From: Rhodospirillales bacterium
Lineage (GTDB): Bacteria; Pseudomonadota; Alphaproteobacteria; Rhodospirillales; UBA2165
Assembly: GCA_013204125.1 (NCBI GenBank)
Contig: JABMOP010000447.1
Coordinates: 1 to 5,615, forward strand
Reading direction: 5' to 3'
DNA: 5,615 bases
A program made the translations under genes and the position numbers. Shown here piece after piece: positions 1-4,742 of the stretch. The notes below the pieces were generated by a model, which ran no database searches, had not been told where the DNA came from, and worked only from the letters and a program-made list of their open reading frames with translations. The first letter of the stretch is position 1. Every line of letters begins with the position of its first letter.

Positions 1-231
1 GGTAAGTTCACGCCGCGCTTCAAAAACATGACCGCCGAGGAAAGCCAGCCTTTGATGGATTATTTATTTGCCCATCAGACCAAGCCGCAATTTTGCTGCC
101 GTTTCAAATGGCACAATAACGCCGTCGCATTTTGGGATAACCGCTGCGTCATGCATTACGCCCTCAACGATTATCCCGGTCGGCGTAGGGTTATGCACCG
201 GGTTGCGATCAACGGCGACAGGCCGCATTGA
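1..231 (+). CDS. TauD/TfdA-family Fe(II)/2-oxoglutarate-dependent dioxygenase, C-terminal end (5' partial)
   Basis: The frame is open from the first base and gives the last 76 residues of a protein ending at a TGA. The end matches the C-terminal signature of taurine/2,4-D-type dioxygenases: a WDNR segment (residues 45-48 of the fragment), a HYA histidine (residue 52), a DYPG turn and an RRRVMHR segment. By analogy with E. coli TauD, His52 would be the third iron ligand. Arg63, eleven residues later, and Arg67 would contact the 2-oxoglutarate carboxylate or substrate. The family hydroxylates substrates such as taurine, alkyl sulfates or aryloxyacetates, with decarboxylation of 2-oxoglutarate. 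The HxD motif with the first two iron ligands lies outside the window, so substrate and full integrity cannot be judged. The gene converges on the SH3b gene with an 11-bp gap and no visible terminator hairpin. The family is confident; the substrate is unknown. Confidence 0.88.
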   Translation, partial: GKFTPRFKNMTAEESQPLMDYLFAHQTKPQFCCRFKWHNNAVAFWDNRCVMHYALNDYPGRRRVMHRVAINGDRPH

Positions 232-242
232 ATTTAGTCGAA

Positions 243-1064
243 TTAAGGCGCCTCGAGGGTGAGCTGATCCCAGGCCTTTTTTCCCCAAGACCGATAGGCC
301 ATGGAGACCGCACCCTTTAGAGCATCGCTGACGGTGGCTGCTTTCTCCGGCTTGATTTTCTCGCCGCTCGAAAAACCGGCATCGGTCAGCACGTCGAAGG
401 AAATTTTGCTTTTTTCCGGCTCGAACAGGACGGTGACCGACAACACATCATCATCTTTTTCTTCAACCGGCATTTGCCGCAAGTCGACATTAATTTGGTA
501 AGTGCCTGTGCTCGCCTCGCGGTAGGGTAATTCGGTCAGGAACATGGCAGCATTGAAATCCAAAAGTTTCTTATCAGCGGTACATTTGAACGCCACGCTG
601 TAATCGGAAATGCGCTGCACATCCGCTTCGACCTCGCTTTTACCTTTGAAATTGATGCGGTAGCGGCAATCAGGTGCGCCGGTTCGAGATAGTTTCCCTT
701 TTAAGGCTGATTTAAGCGCGCCATCAATCATCGGCGCCATCATCTTGAAATAAACATAGCCGGTTTCGCCGTTGCCGATGCGAACGGCAATCCAGCCGGT
801 GCCCTTGGCCATGCCGAGGGGTTTAATTTTCTGGCCTTTCTTAAGCTTCCCAATTTGCTGTGATTTTGTGGCCGGCTTGGCGCGCACATTGGTGTCGCGC
901 GTAACTAAATAAATGGCTTTAAGGGGAACAAGAACGATTTCATTTGCCGGTTTTCCAGCGCCGAACACTTCCCCGCCGGTCAATAGCAGGACCAAGGCCG
1001 CCGTAGCGCCCGCCAACAGGCACGTTCTTTTGCGTCGCCTCCACATCCCTCGGTTCATTCCCAT
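243..1064 (-). CDS. exported bacterial SH3 (SH3b) domain protein with uncharacterised C-terminal region
   Basis: This 273-residue protein starts with a basic segment (RRRKR, residues 9-13) and a hydrophobic stretch (about 16-30). A small-residue site near VFGA at 34-37 follows, so it looks like a signal peptide with probable export to the periplasm. No lipobox cysteine is seen. Residues about 50-112 form an SH3b domain: the NVRAKPATKSQQIGKLKKG segment is the usual NVRSGPS-like start, followed by a GWIAVR strand and a GYVYF end. SH3b domains often bind cell-wall peptides, but no catalytic domain is attached. The remaining 160 residues are polar, predicted mixed alpha/beta, and carry two cysteines (133 and 161) that could form a disulfide. 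I do not recognise this part. The start at Met1 is chosen for an AAGGGG-like ribosome site about 7 nt upstream; Met3 and Met7 are alternatives. The gene is divergent from gcrA. Function unknown; envelope role inferred. Confidence 0.82.
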   Translation of the reverse strand: MGMNRGMWRRRKRTCLLAGATAALVLLLTGGEVFGAGKPANEIVLVPLKAIYLVTRDTNVRAKPATKSQQIGKLKKGQKIKPLGMAKGTGWIAVRIGNGETGYVYFKMMAPMIDGALKSALKGKLSRTGAPDCRYRINFKGKSEVEADVQRISDYSVAFKCTADKKLLDFNAAMFLTELPYREASTGTYQINVDLRQMPVEEKDDDVLSVTVLFEPEKSKISFDVLTDAGFSSGEKIKPEKAATVSDALKGAVSMAYRSWGKKAWDQLTLEAP

Positions 1065-1066
1065 GA

Positions 1067-1087
1067 GCGCCCCTTTTTATAGGGCGC
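1067..1087 (-). promoter_or_regulatory. possible hairpin over the ribosome binding site of the SH3b gene
   Basis: A 6-bp inverted repeat (GCGCCC at 1067-1072, GGGCGC at 1082-1087) encloses a 9-nt A/T-rich loop. In the minus-strand transcript the AAAAGGGG ribosome site lies across the loop and the downstream arm, just before the ATG at 1064. Such folding could limit initiation, but a 6-bp stem in GC-rich DNA may be chance. Confidence 0.25.
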
Positions 1088-1160
1088 GCCTCAGCGCCAG
1101 CAACGTTTACGGCGCAAGAAGAACCATAGCGAAGGAACAGACCCACCTCCAAGAAAAATC

Positions 1161-1180
1161 GTGATTTACCGCCAAATCAC
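1161..1180. repeat. perfect inverted repeat, 7-bp arms, 6-bp spacer
   Basis: GTGATTT (1161-1167) and AAATCAC (1174-1180) are exact reverse complements separated by ACCGCC. The arms and the roughly 13-bp centre-to-centre distance would suit a dimeric DNA-binding protein. It ends 3 bp before the DnaA box. No U-rich tract follows on either strand, so an operator-like role is more likely than a terminator. The binding protein is unknown. Confidence 0.45.
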
Positions 1181-1183
1181 CGT

Positions 1184-1192
1184 TTATCCACA
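1184..1192 (+). promoter_or_regulatory. perfect DnaA box upstream of gcrA
   Basis: TTATCCACA is identical to the high-affinity DnaA box consensus. It lies 171 bp upstream of the gcrA start codon. A perfect match on either strand within a 300-bp region is expected by chance roughly 0.2% of the time with equal base use. In Caulobacter crescentus DnaA directly activates gcrA transcription, so a regulatory role here fits known biology. A weaker, inverted 6-of-9 match lies at 1211-1219. Binding and the effect on transcription are inferred. Confidence 0.65.
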
Positions 1193-1210
1193 GATTTCTT
1201 AACGAAATCT
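1192..1210. repeat. perfect inverted repeat, 7-bp arms, overlapping the end of the DnaA box
   Basis: AGATTTC (1192-1198) and GAAATCT (1204-1210) are exact reverse complements around a TTAAC spacer. The left arm shares its first base with the DnaA box. The spacer and right flank also contain TTAA followed 7 bp later by TTGT, a partial match (6 of 8) to the CtrA pattern TTAA-N7-TTAA. It could be an operator; no T-run follows that would make it a good terminator. Confidence 0.4.
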
Positions 1211-1345
1211 TGTGGTTCTTGTTGTCCAATTCCCCAATATGTAGTAGAAAGCCCAAGATGTAGGGGAACGGGGTTCAAAAGCTAGTACATATCCCGCTGC
1301 AACTTGAATACGACTGCGCGCCGGCAATACCGACCGGCCCGGAAC

Positions 1346-1352
1346 AGGGGAG
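1346..1352 (+). promoter_or_regulatory. ribosome binding site fixing the gcrA start
   Basis: AGGGGAG lies 10 nt before the ATG at 1363. An in-frame GTG at 1354 is only 1 nt from this site and so cannot be its start. This favours the ATG at 1363, or the adjacent one at 1366. Confidence 0.6.
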
Positions 1353-1362
1353 TGTGTATCGC

Positions 1363-1725
1363 ATGATGACGGGATTTGAATGGACACCCGAAAAGGTTGA
1401 AGAGCTGACCAAGTTTTGGGCGTCGGGCCTTTCTGCCAGCGAGATCGGCCGCCGCATGGGGATTACCAAGAACGCTGTTGTCGGCAAGGTACGCCGGCTA
1501 AATCTGGCCATGCGCCGCGCGCCGGCGCCGCCAAAACGCCCTGCCAGCGTGGTGACATTGGAACGGCTGAAGGCGGATATGTGCTCTTGGCCAACCGGCG
1601 AGCCGGGCCATCCTGATTTCATGTTTTGTGGTATTCCAGCCGTTGAGGGCAAACCCTATTGCTCTGAGCATTGCGCCCGCGCCTACATACCATCGACCCG
1701 GAAAAGGGCCAGCGCGGCAGCCTAA
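1363..1725 (+). CDS. gcrA: GcrA-family cell cycle regulator
   Basis: GcrA binds the sigma-70 RNA polymerase holoenzyme and, in Caulobacter, promoters with CcrM-methylated GAnTC sites, activating cell-division and polarity genes in S phase. The 120-residue protein opens with the family helix-turn-helix: EWTPEKVEELTKFW (6-19), then GLSASEIGRRMG (22-33) and the hallmark TKNAVVGKVRRLNL (35-48). A short proline/arginine linker (50-65) leads to the C-terminal sigma-interacting region, with MCSWPTGE (73-80), FCG (88-90) and YCSEHCARAY (99-108). Cysteines 74, 89, 100 and 104 and His103 are seen; part of this set is typical of the family. The linker is clearly shorter than in Caulobacter GcrA (about 170 residues), as in many relatives. 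The start at 1363 follows from the ribosome site. The upstream region has a perfect DnaA box. An alphaproteobacterial paralogue rather than the master regulator itself cannot be excluded. Confidence 0.93.
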   Translation: MMTGFEWTPEKVEELTKFWASGLSASEIGRRMGITKNAVVGKVRRLNLAMRRAPAPPKRPASVVTLERLKADMCSWPTGEPGHPDFMFCGIPAVEGKPYCSEHCARAYIPSTRKRASAAA

Positions 1726-1744
1726 ATATATGATGCGATGGCGA

Positions 1745-2203
1745 TCAGCCGCCGGATGTTTTAATATCCAACGTTCCTTCGTCCGCCAGCTTTTCGGCGG
1801 TCCTGATCAAGCGCGACATGGCTTCGTCGAAGCGAAATCCAGGGCCACCTTCGCGAAATTGGAACAATAGGTCTTCGACGTATATTTTGACCGAATTTTC
1901 GCTCATATTACTGTAGAGCTTTTTCTGCAGTTCCGAATTGTCCTCGCTGGAATGCAATAGAACCAGAATATCGTTGTGCGTGGCGGAACTGAGCAGCGCC
2001 TGAATTCCCGAATCATTGGCGCCTTGCAGCTGATCTAAGAGAGAAAGATATCGTTCGGTGCGCCCTTCCTCGGCGCCCGGATCCAAAACATCGCCAATTT
2101 TTGCGTGCAGGCGCTCCAATGCGTCCTTATCGACCACGACGCGCTGATCTTCGAAGACAATTTCAAACGCTTCATCGCCAAGCTTTTTAATTTCCAAAAC
2201 CAT
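1745..2203 (-). CDS. small stand-alone protein with FliG C-terminal-like domain
   Basis: The 152-residue protein has two parts. Residues 1-40 (MVLEIKKLGDEAFEIVFEDQ onward) look like a small beta-rich segment followed by a helix. Residues about 60-148 resemble the FliG C-terminal domain: DSGIQALLSSATHNDIL matches the DDR.IQ.LLREV...DL segment, ELQKKLYSNMSENSVKIYVED (91-111) matches the KEKI..NMS.RAA..L.ED segment, and a final helix reads AEKLADEGTLDI (136-147). In FliG this region forms the rotor face that touches the stator. Here the charged torque-helix block (RL.DVEEAQ) is replaced by FRFDEAMSRL, and there are no FliG N- or middle domains and no flagellar neighbours. The ATG at 2203 is preferred; the frame extends upstream to a TTG at 2263, whose extra 20 residues look non-domain-like, and the ribosome site is weak (GGCGGA). 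It converges on gcrA with a 19-bp gap and lies 90 bp downstream of gluQ. Function unknown. Confidence 0.75.
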   Translation of the reverse strand: MVLEIKKLGDEAFEIVFEDQRVVVDKDALERLHAKIGDVLDPGAEEGRTERYLSLLDQLQGANDSGIQALLSSATHNDILVLLHSSEDNSELQKKLYSNMSENSVKIYVEDLLFQFREGGPGFRFDEAMSRLIRTAEKLADEGTLDIKTSGG

Positions 2204-2293
2204 CAATCCGCCATCATTGGGGTCAATTTCAGCTAGGCTTACACAGGCCCATCTCGAACACAATAGACGGGGAATGTTTAAAAACCCCTGAAA

Positions 2294-3157
2294 TTATTCT
2301 CCGGCCAGATGGCGCATTTTGGCCAGTACGTCAGCCACCGCGCTACCGGCTTCCCTTAAAGTTCTGAGGGCGACGGAATTATTGCGCTTGGCGAAGCGCC
2401 GCCCATCTTCGCCGCTCAATAATTTGTGGAATTGGTAATCAGGCGTATCCAGCCGCAACAGCGATTGCAGCAGCCGGTGCAAATGGGTCGCGCTGCGCAA
2501 ATCCTCGCCGCGCGTCACCAGAGTGATGCCTTGGCTGTGGTCATCAAGAACCACCGATAAATGATAACTGGTCGGCTCGTCTTTGCGGGCAAGCACGGCG
2601 TCGCCGAAAACTTCTGGTGTTGCGGTCACCTTGCCGGCGTCCAGATCCCGCCAGATCAAATCGCCGACGCGCCCTTTCGCGCTTTCCATATCAAGGCGCA
2701 ATGCATAGGCATCACCCGATGATATCCGCGTCTGGCGTTCATCGGCGCTCAAATTCCGGCAGGTGCCGGGATATATCGGCCCGGTCATTCCATCGGGATT
2801 GATATGCGGCGCGGCGCCCGAAGAGGCGATCTCGGCCCGGATTTCTTTCCGCGAGCAAAAACATGGGTAAATAAGATCTTCAGTTTCGAGGGCATCCAGC
2901 GCCGCCCGGTAATCAGCCATATGACCGGATTGACGGCGTACCGGTTGTTCCCATTCGAGCCCAAGCCAGGCCAAGTCTTCAAAAATGGCGTCAAAATATT
3001 CCGGGCGGCAGCGACTAACATCTATGTCTTCGATGCGGAGCAGGAATCGCCCGCCATGATCGGTGGCGGCGCGCTTGGCAAACAGCGCCGAATAGGCGTG
3101 CCCCAGATGCAAATATCCGGTCGGCGATGGCGCGAAACGTGTGACGGTCGGCGGCAA
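2294..3157 (-). CDS. gluQ: glutamyl-Q tRNA(Asp) synthetase (GluQ-RS)
   Basis: GluQ-RS is a truncated paralogue of glutamyl-tRNA synthetase that activates glutamate and attaches it to queuosine at position 34 of tRNA(Asp). The 287-residue protein has the class I N-terminus TRFAPSPTGYLHLGH, with the HIGH-type motif HLGH at 17-20. It has RIEDID at 41-46 and a zinc site made of Cys99, Cys101, Tyr129 and Cys133. The KMSKS-equivalent loop is GRRFAKRN (252-259). The anticodon-binding domain of full GltX is absent; the length is near that usual for GluQ-RS. The gene begins with TTG: no ATG or GTG lies in frame between the upstream stop and the catalytic motif, and GGGAG sits 10 nt before it. The FliG-like gene follows 90 bp downstream; the hydrolase is divergent. 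Its substrate requires a queuosine pathway, which is not visible here. Confidence 0.95.
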   Translation of the reverse strand: MPPTVTRFAPSPTGYLHLGHAYSALFAKRAATDHGGRFLLRIEDIDVSRCRPEYFDAIFEDLAWLGLEWEQPVRRQSGHMADYRAALDALETEDLIYPCFCSRKEIRAEIASSGAAPHINPDGMTGPIYPGTCRNLSADERQTRISSGDAYALRLDMESAKGRVGDLIWRDLDAGKVTATPEVFGDAVLARKDEPTSYHLSVVLDDHSQGITLVTRGEDLRSATHLHRLLQSLLRLDTPDYQFHKLLSGEDGRRFAKRNNSVALRTLREAGSAVADVLAKMRHLAGE

Positions 3158-3167
3158 GTTCTCTATG

Positions 3168-3173
3168 CTCCCT
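3168..3173 (-). promoter_or_regulatory. ribosome binding site supporting the TTG start of gluQ
   Basis: On the minus strand AGGGAG lies 10 nt upstream of TTG at 3157. The only in-frame start candidate before the catalytic motif is this TTG, so the site decides the start and suggests modest translation. Confidence 0.55.
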
Positions 3174-3199
3174 GAGATTGAGATCGTATTTTCCCCTCA

Positions 3200-3228
3200 A
3201 GCATATCTTTAATACCCGGCGAAGTCAG
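3200..3228 (-). promoter_or_regulatory. candidate sigma-70 promoter for gluQ
   Basis: On the minus strand CTGACT (4 of 6 to TTGACA) and TATGCT (4 of 6 to TATAAT) are separated by exactly 17 bp. Transcription would begin near 3193 and give a leader of about 36 nt that includes the gluQ ribosome site. The matches are moderate and untested. Confidence 0.35.
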
Positions 3229-3245
3229 GCCGAAGGTGTACGCCG

Positions 3246-3920
3246 ATGAACGACATTCCAGAAATAACCGGACCGGCTCTTGGGCCCGCCGACGGATCAG
3301 TGCCACGCCAGCTGGTCATATTTCTCCACGGCTACGGCGCCGACGGCAATGATTTAATCGGTTTGGCGCCGTATTTTGCCGAGATACTGCCGCGCGCCCA
3401 TTTCATCTCGCCCAATGCGCCCTTCCCGTGCGAAGCCGGCCCTTTCGGTTATCAATGGTTCGCCCTGACCGAGCGCACCGAAGAAGAAATGCTGTCGGGC
3501 GCCCGCATGGCGGAGCCGATCATCAATAATTTCATCGACGGCCAATTGGCGGCGCATGGGCTAAGCGACGGACAACTGGCACTGATCGGATTTTCCCAAG
3601 GCACCATGATGTCGCTGTTTGCCGGGTTAAGACGCCGCGGCCAAATGGCAGGCATTCTTGGCTATTCCGGCCGGCTGGTGGGCCGGGACGTGCTGGACGC
3701 TGAAATCAGCAGCCGCCCGCCGGTGGTTCTGATTAACGGCGATCAGGACCCATTGATCCCGCCATCGCAACAGCCGGAAGCCATGGAAGCCCTAAAAAGT
3801 GCCGGTGTTCCAGTCGAAGGCCATATTCGTCCCGGCCTCGGCCATTCCATCGACGAAGCCGGTATCGAGATCGGGCGGGTCTTTCTTTCCAAGATATTTA
3901 AGGCCGAACCGCTCGCCTAA
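3246..3920 (+). CDS. phospholipase/carboxylesterase-family alpha/beta hydrolase
   Basis: The 224-residue protein is a typical cytosolic member of the phospholipase/carboxylesterase (acyl-protein-thioesterase-like, YpfH-like) family. The oxyanion segment FLHGYGADGND spans 26-36, and ISPNAPFPC (54-62) is the family SPNAP strand. The nucleophile elbow GFSQG (115-119) puts the serine at 117. The acid is probably Asp168 in NGDQDPLIP, and the base is His200 in GLGHSID. The full catalytic triad is therefore present and the length is usual for the family. Members cleave short-chain esters, lysophospholipids or thioesters; the true substrate here cannot be read. No signal peptide is visible. The ATG at 3246 has GAAGGTG about 7 nt upstream. 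It is divergent from gluQ, and 80 bp separate it from the HNH gene, which seems to have its own promoter. Confidence 0.92.
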   Translation: MNDIPEITGPALGPADGSVPRQLVIFLHGYGADGNDLIGLAPYFAEILPRAHFISPNAPFPCEAGPFGYQWFALTERTEEEMLSGARMAEPIINNFIDGQLAAHGLSDGQLALIGFSQGTMMSLFAGLRRRGQMAGILGYSGRLVGRDVLDAEISSRPPVVLINGDQDPLIPPSQQPEAMEALKSAGVPVEGHIRPGLGHSIDEAGIEIGRVFLSKIFKAEPLA

Positions 3921-3937
3921 CCCAAGGATCATTCAGG

Positions 3938-3965
3938 TTGCATTGGCGGATCGGCCCGCTATGAT
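3938..3965 (+). promoter_or_regulatory. candidate sigma-70 promoter for the HNH gene
   Basis: TTGCAT and TATGAT (5 of 6 to TATAAT) are spaced by 16 bp, with the expected start near 3972, about 29 nt before the ATG. The -35 is weak. An AAGGGAG ribosome site (3987-3993) lies 7 nt before the start codon. This suggests the HNH gene can be transcribed independently of the hydrolase. Confidence 0.4.
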
Positions 3966-4000
3966 TTTGGTGATTACTGGGAGATTAAGGGAGCTAAGCG

Positions 4001-4564
4001 ATGAATGGGGCCCGCGCAACTTCCCCGGTGCTGGTTCTGAACGCCGATTTCAGGCCGCTCAATTATTTCCCCCTGTCGCTGTGTTCGTGGCAGGAGGCGG
4101 TGAAAGCTGTCTTTCTGGATCGTGTAAACGTGGTATCCGAATACGACCACGCCATTCGCTCGCCGAGCCTGGAAATGCGCCAGCCGAGCGTTATTTCGCT
4201 TAAACAATACGTCAAATTATCGCGCCGCCCGGCCTTTACCCGGTTTAACGTGTTCCTGCGCGATCAATTCGCCTGCCAATATTGCGGCTTCGATTTTCCG
4301 ACCCAAGATCTAACCTTCGATCACGTGGTGCCGCGATCACGGGGCGGGCGCACGGAATGGACCAATGTGGTCGCCGCTTGTTCACCCTGCAATCTTCGCA
4401 AAGCCAACAAAATGGCCAAAGACGTGGGCATGCAAATCCTGCGCAGACCGGATCAGCCTTCCAACCACCAACTCCAGCGTGTGGGCCGCAAATTTCCGCC
4501 CAACTACCTGCACGAAAGCTGGCGCGATTTCCTCTATTGGGACAGCGAATTGGAAGCCATTTAA
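4001..4564 (+). CDS. HNH endonuclease family protein
   Basis: This 187-residue protein carries a complete zinc-ribbon HNH nuclease fold at about 82-140. It reads CQYC (92-95), LTFDHVVPRSRGG (104-116, with the catalytic Asp107-His108 pair), W..N at 120/122, and CSPCN..K (127-134). Four cysteines (92, 95, 127, 130) should hold the structural zinc. The N-terminal 80 residues, with LVLNADFRPLNYFPLS and a WQEAV segment, match the conserved HNH proteins (McrA-like, COG1403 type) common as single-copy genes in Alphaproteobacteria and other phyla. HNH enzymes cut DNA with one metal ion; the in vivo target of this group is unknown to me. No methyltransferase partner, toxin-antitoxin partner or phage gene is nearby, so a restriction role is unlikely. 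A strong ribosome site supports the start. The next gene, rpsD, has its own promoter 30 bp after the stop. Confidence 0.92.
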   Translation: MNGARATSPVLVLNADFRPLNYFPLSLCSWQEAVKAVFLDRVNVVSEYDHAIRSPSLEMRQPSVISLKQYVKLSRRPAFTRFNVFLRDQFACQYCGFDFPTQDLTFDHVVPRSRGGRTEWTNVVAACSPCNLRKANKMAKDVGMQILRRPDQPSNHQLQRVGRKFPPNYLHESWRDFLYWDSELEAI

Positions 4565-4594
4565 GCTGCGCCGCAGCGCCGGTCGGGCTATTCG

Positions 4595-4622
4595 TTGACT
4601 TGTGGGCAGTTTTCCTTATATT
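4595..4622 (+). promoter_or_regulatory. strong sigma-70-like promoter of rpsD
   Basis: TTGACT (5 of 6 to TTGACA) and TATATT (5 of 6 to TATAAT) are separated by 16 bp. A GC-rich discriminator (GCGCGC) follows, as is common in stringently controlled ribosomal promoters. The transcript would start near 4629, about 114 nt before the rpsD ATG. It is the best promoter match in the window. Confidence 0.65.
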
Positions 4623-4628
4623 GCGCGC

Positions 4629-4742
4629 TTCATTCCCGTTAATGCGGATGCATGTCATCCCACCCCGGCTTAAATCCGTCGGAATATTCGGGACAAGAAC
4701 AACCGGCCCAACGTGTGCAGAATAATATAAGGACGAGACACC
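4629..4742 (+). promoter_or_regulatory. rpsD 5' leader, possibly regulatory
   Basis: No gene is seen in this stretch of about 114 nt. It contains a short hairpin (GGATG 4646-4650, CATCC 4656-4660, 5-nt loop) and an 8-bp palindrome GAATATTC (4681-4689 region). The ribosome site AAGGA (4729-4733) lies 9 nt before the ATG. S4 represses its own translation through leader structures in E. coli and Bacillus; whether this leader binds S4 is only inferred and I could not match it to either known structure. Confidence 0.3.

Larger units (their letters stand above)
1065..1362. other. divergent intergenic region between the SH3b gene and gcrA
   Basis: About 300 bp without a supported gene; the short open frames across it lack ribosome sites and family resemblance. 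It must hold the promoters of both divergent genes. The centre (1156-1210) is A/T-rich and contains a perfect DnaA box plus two perfect inverted repeats built from the word AAATC/GATTT. I found no GAnTC (CcrM methylation) site in it and no convincing -35/-10 pair for either gene. Confidence 0.75.

Noticed and set aside
1100..1155. TTGGAG-N18-TATGGT on the minus strand as the SH3b gene promoter
   Set aside because: The -35 matches only 3 of 6 and the spacing is long; no better pair was seen.
913..1164. Open frame of 83 codons on + antisense to the SH3b gene start and into the intergenic region
   Set aside because: It overlaps the signal-peptide region of a well-supported gene, has no ribosome site and encodes no recognisable domain.
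1184..1210. Replication origin, because of the DnaA box and A/T-rich repeats
   Set aside because: There is only one perfect box, and the neighbours (gcrA, SH3b gene) are not typical of an alphaproteobacterial origin; promoter regulation explains it better.
1275..1652. Minus-strand open frame opposite gcrA
   Set aside because: Antisense to the conserved GcrA helix-turn-helix, low-complexity composition and no ribosome site.
2264..2290. GGGG/CCCC symmetrical segment between gluQ and the FliG-like gene as a terminator
   Set aside because: Only four G-C pairs can form around a long A/T loop, and no U-run follows the stem.
3178..3207. TTGAGA with CATATC as a promoter for the hydrolase
   Set aside because: The -35 is good (5 of 6), but spacing is 18 bp and the -10 matches only 3 of 6, so it is too weak to list.
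4565..4577. GCTGCG-C-CGCAGC inverted repeat just after the HNH stop as a terminator
   Set aside because: The one-base centre leaves a short real stem and no T-run follows; the rpsD promoter lies close behind.
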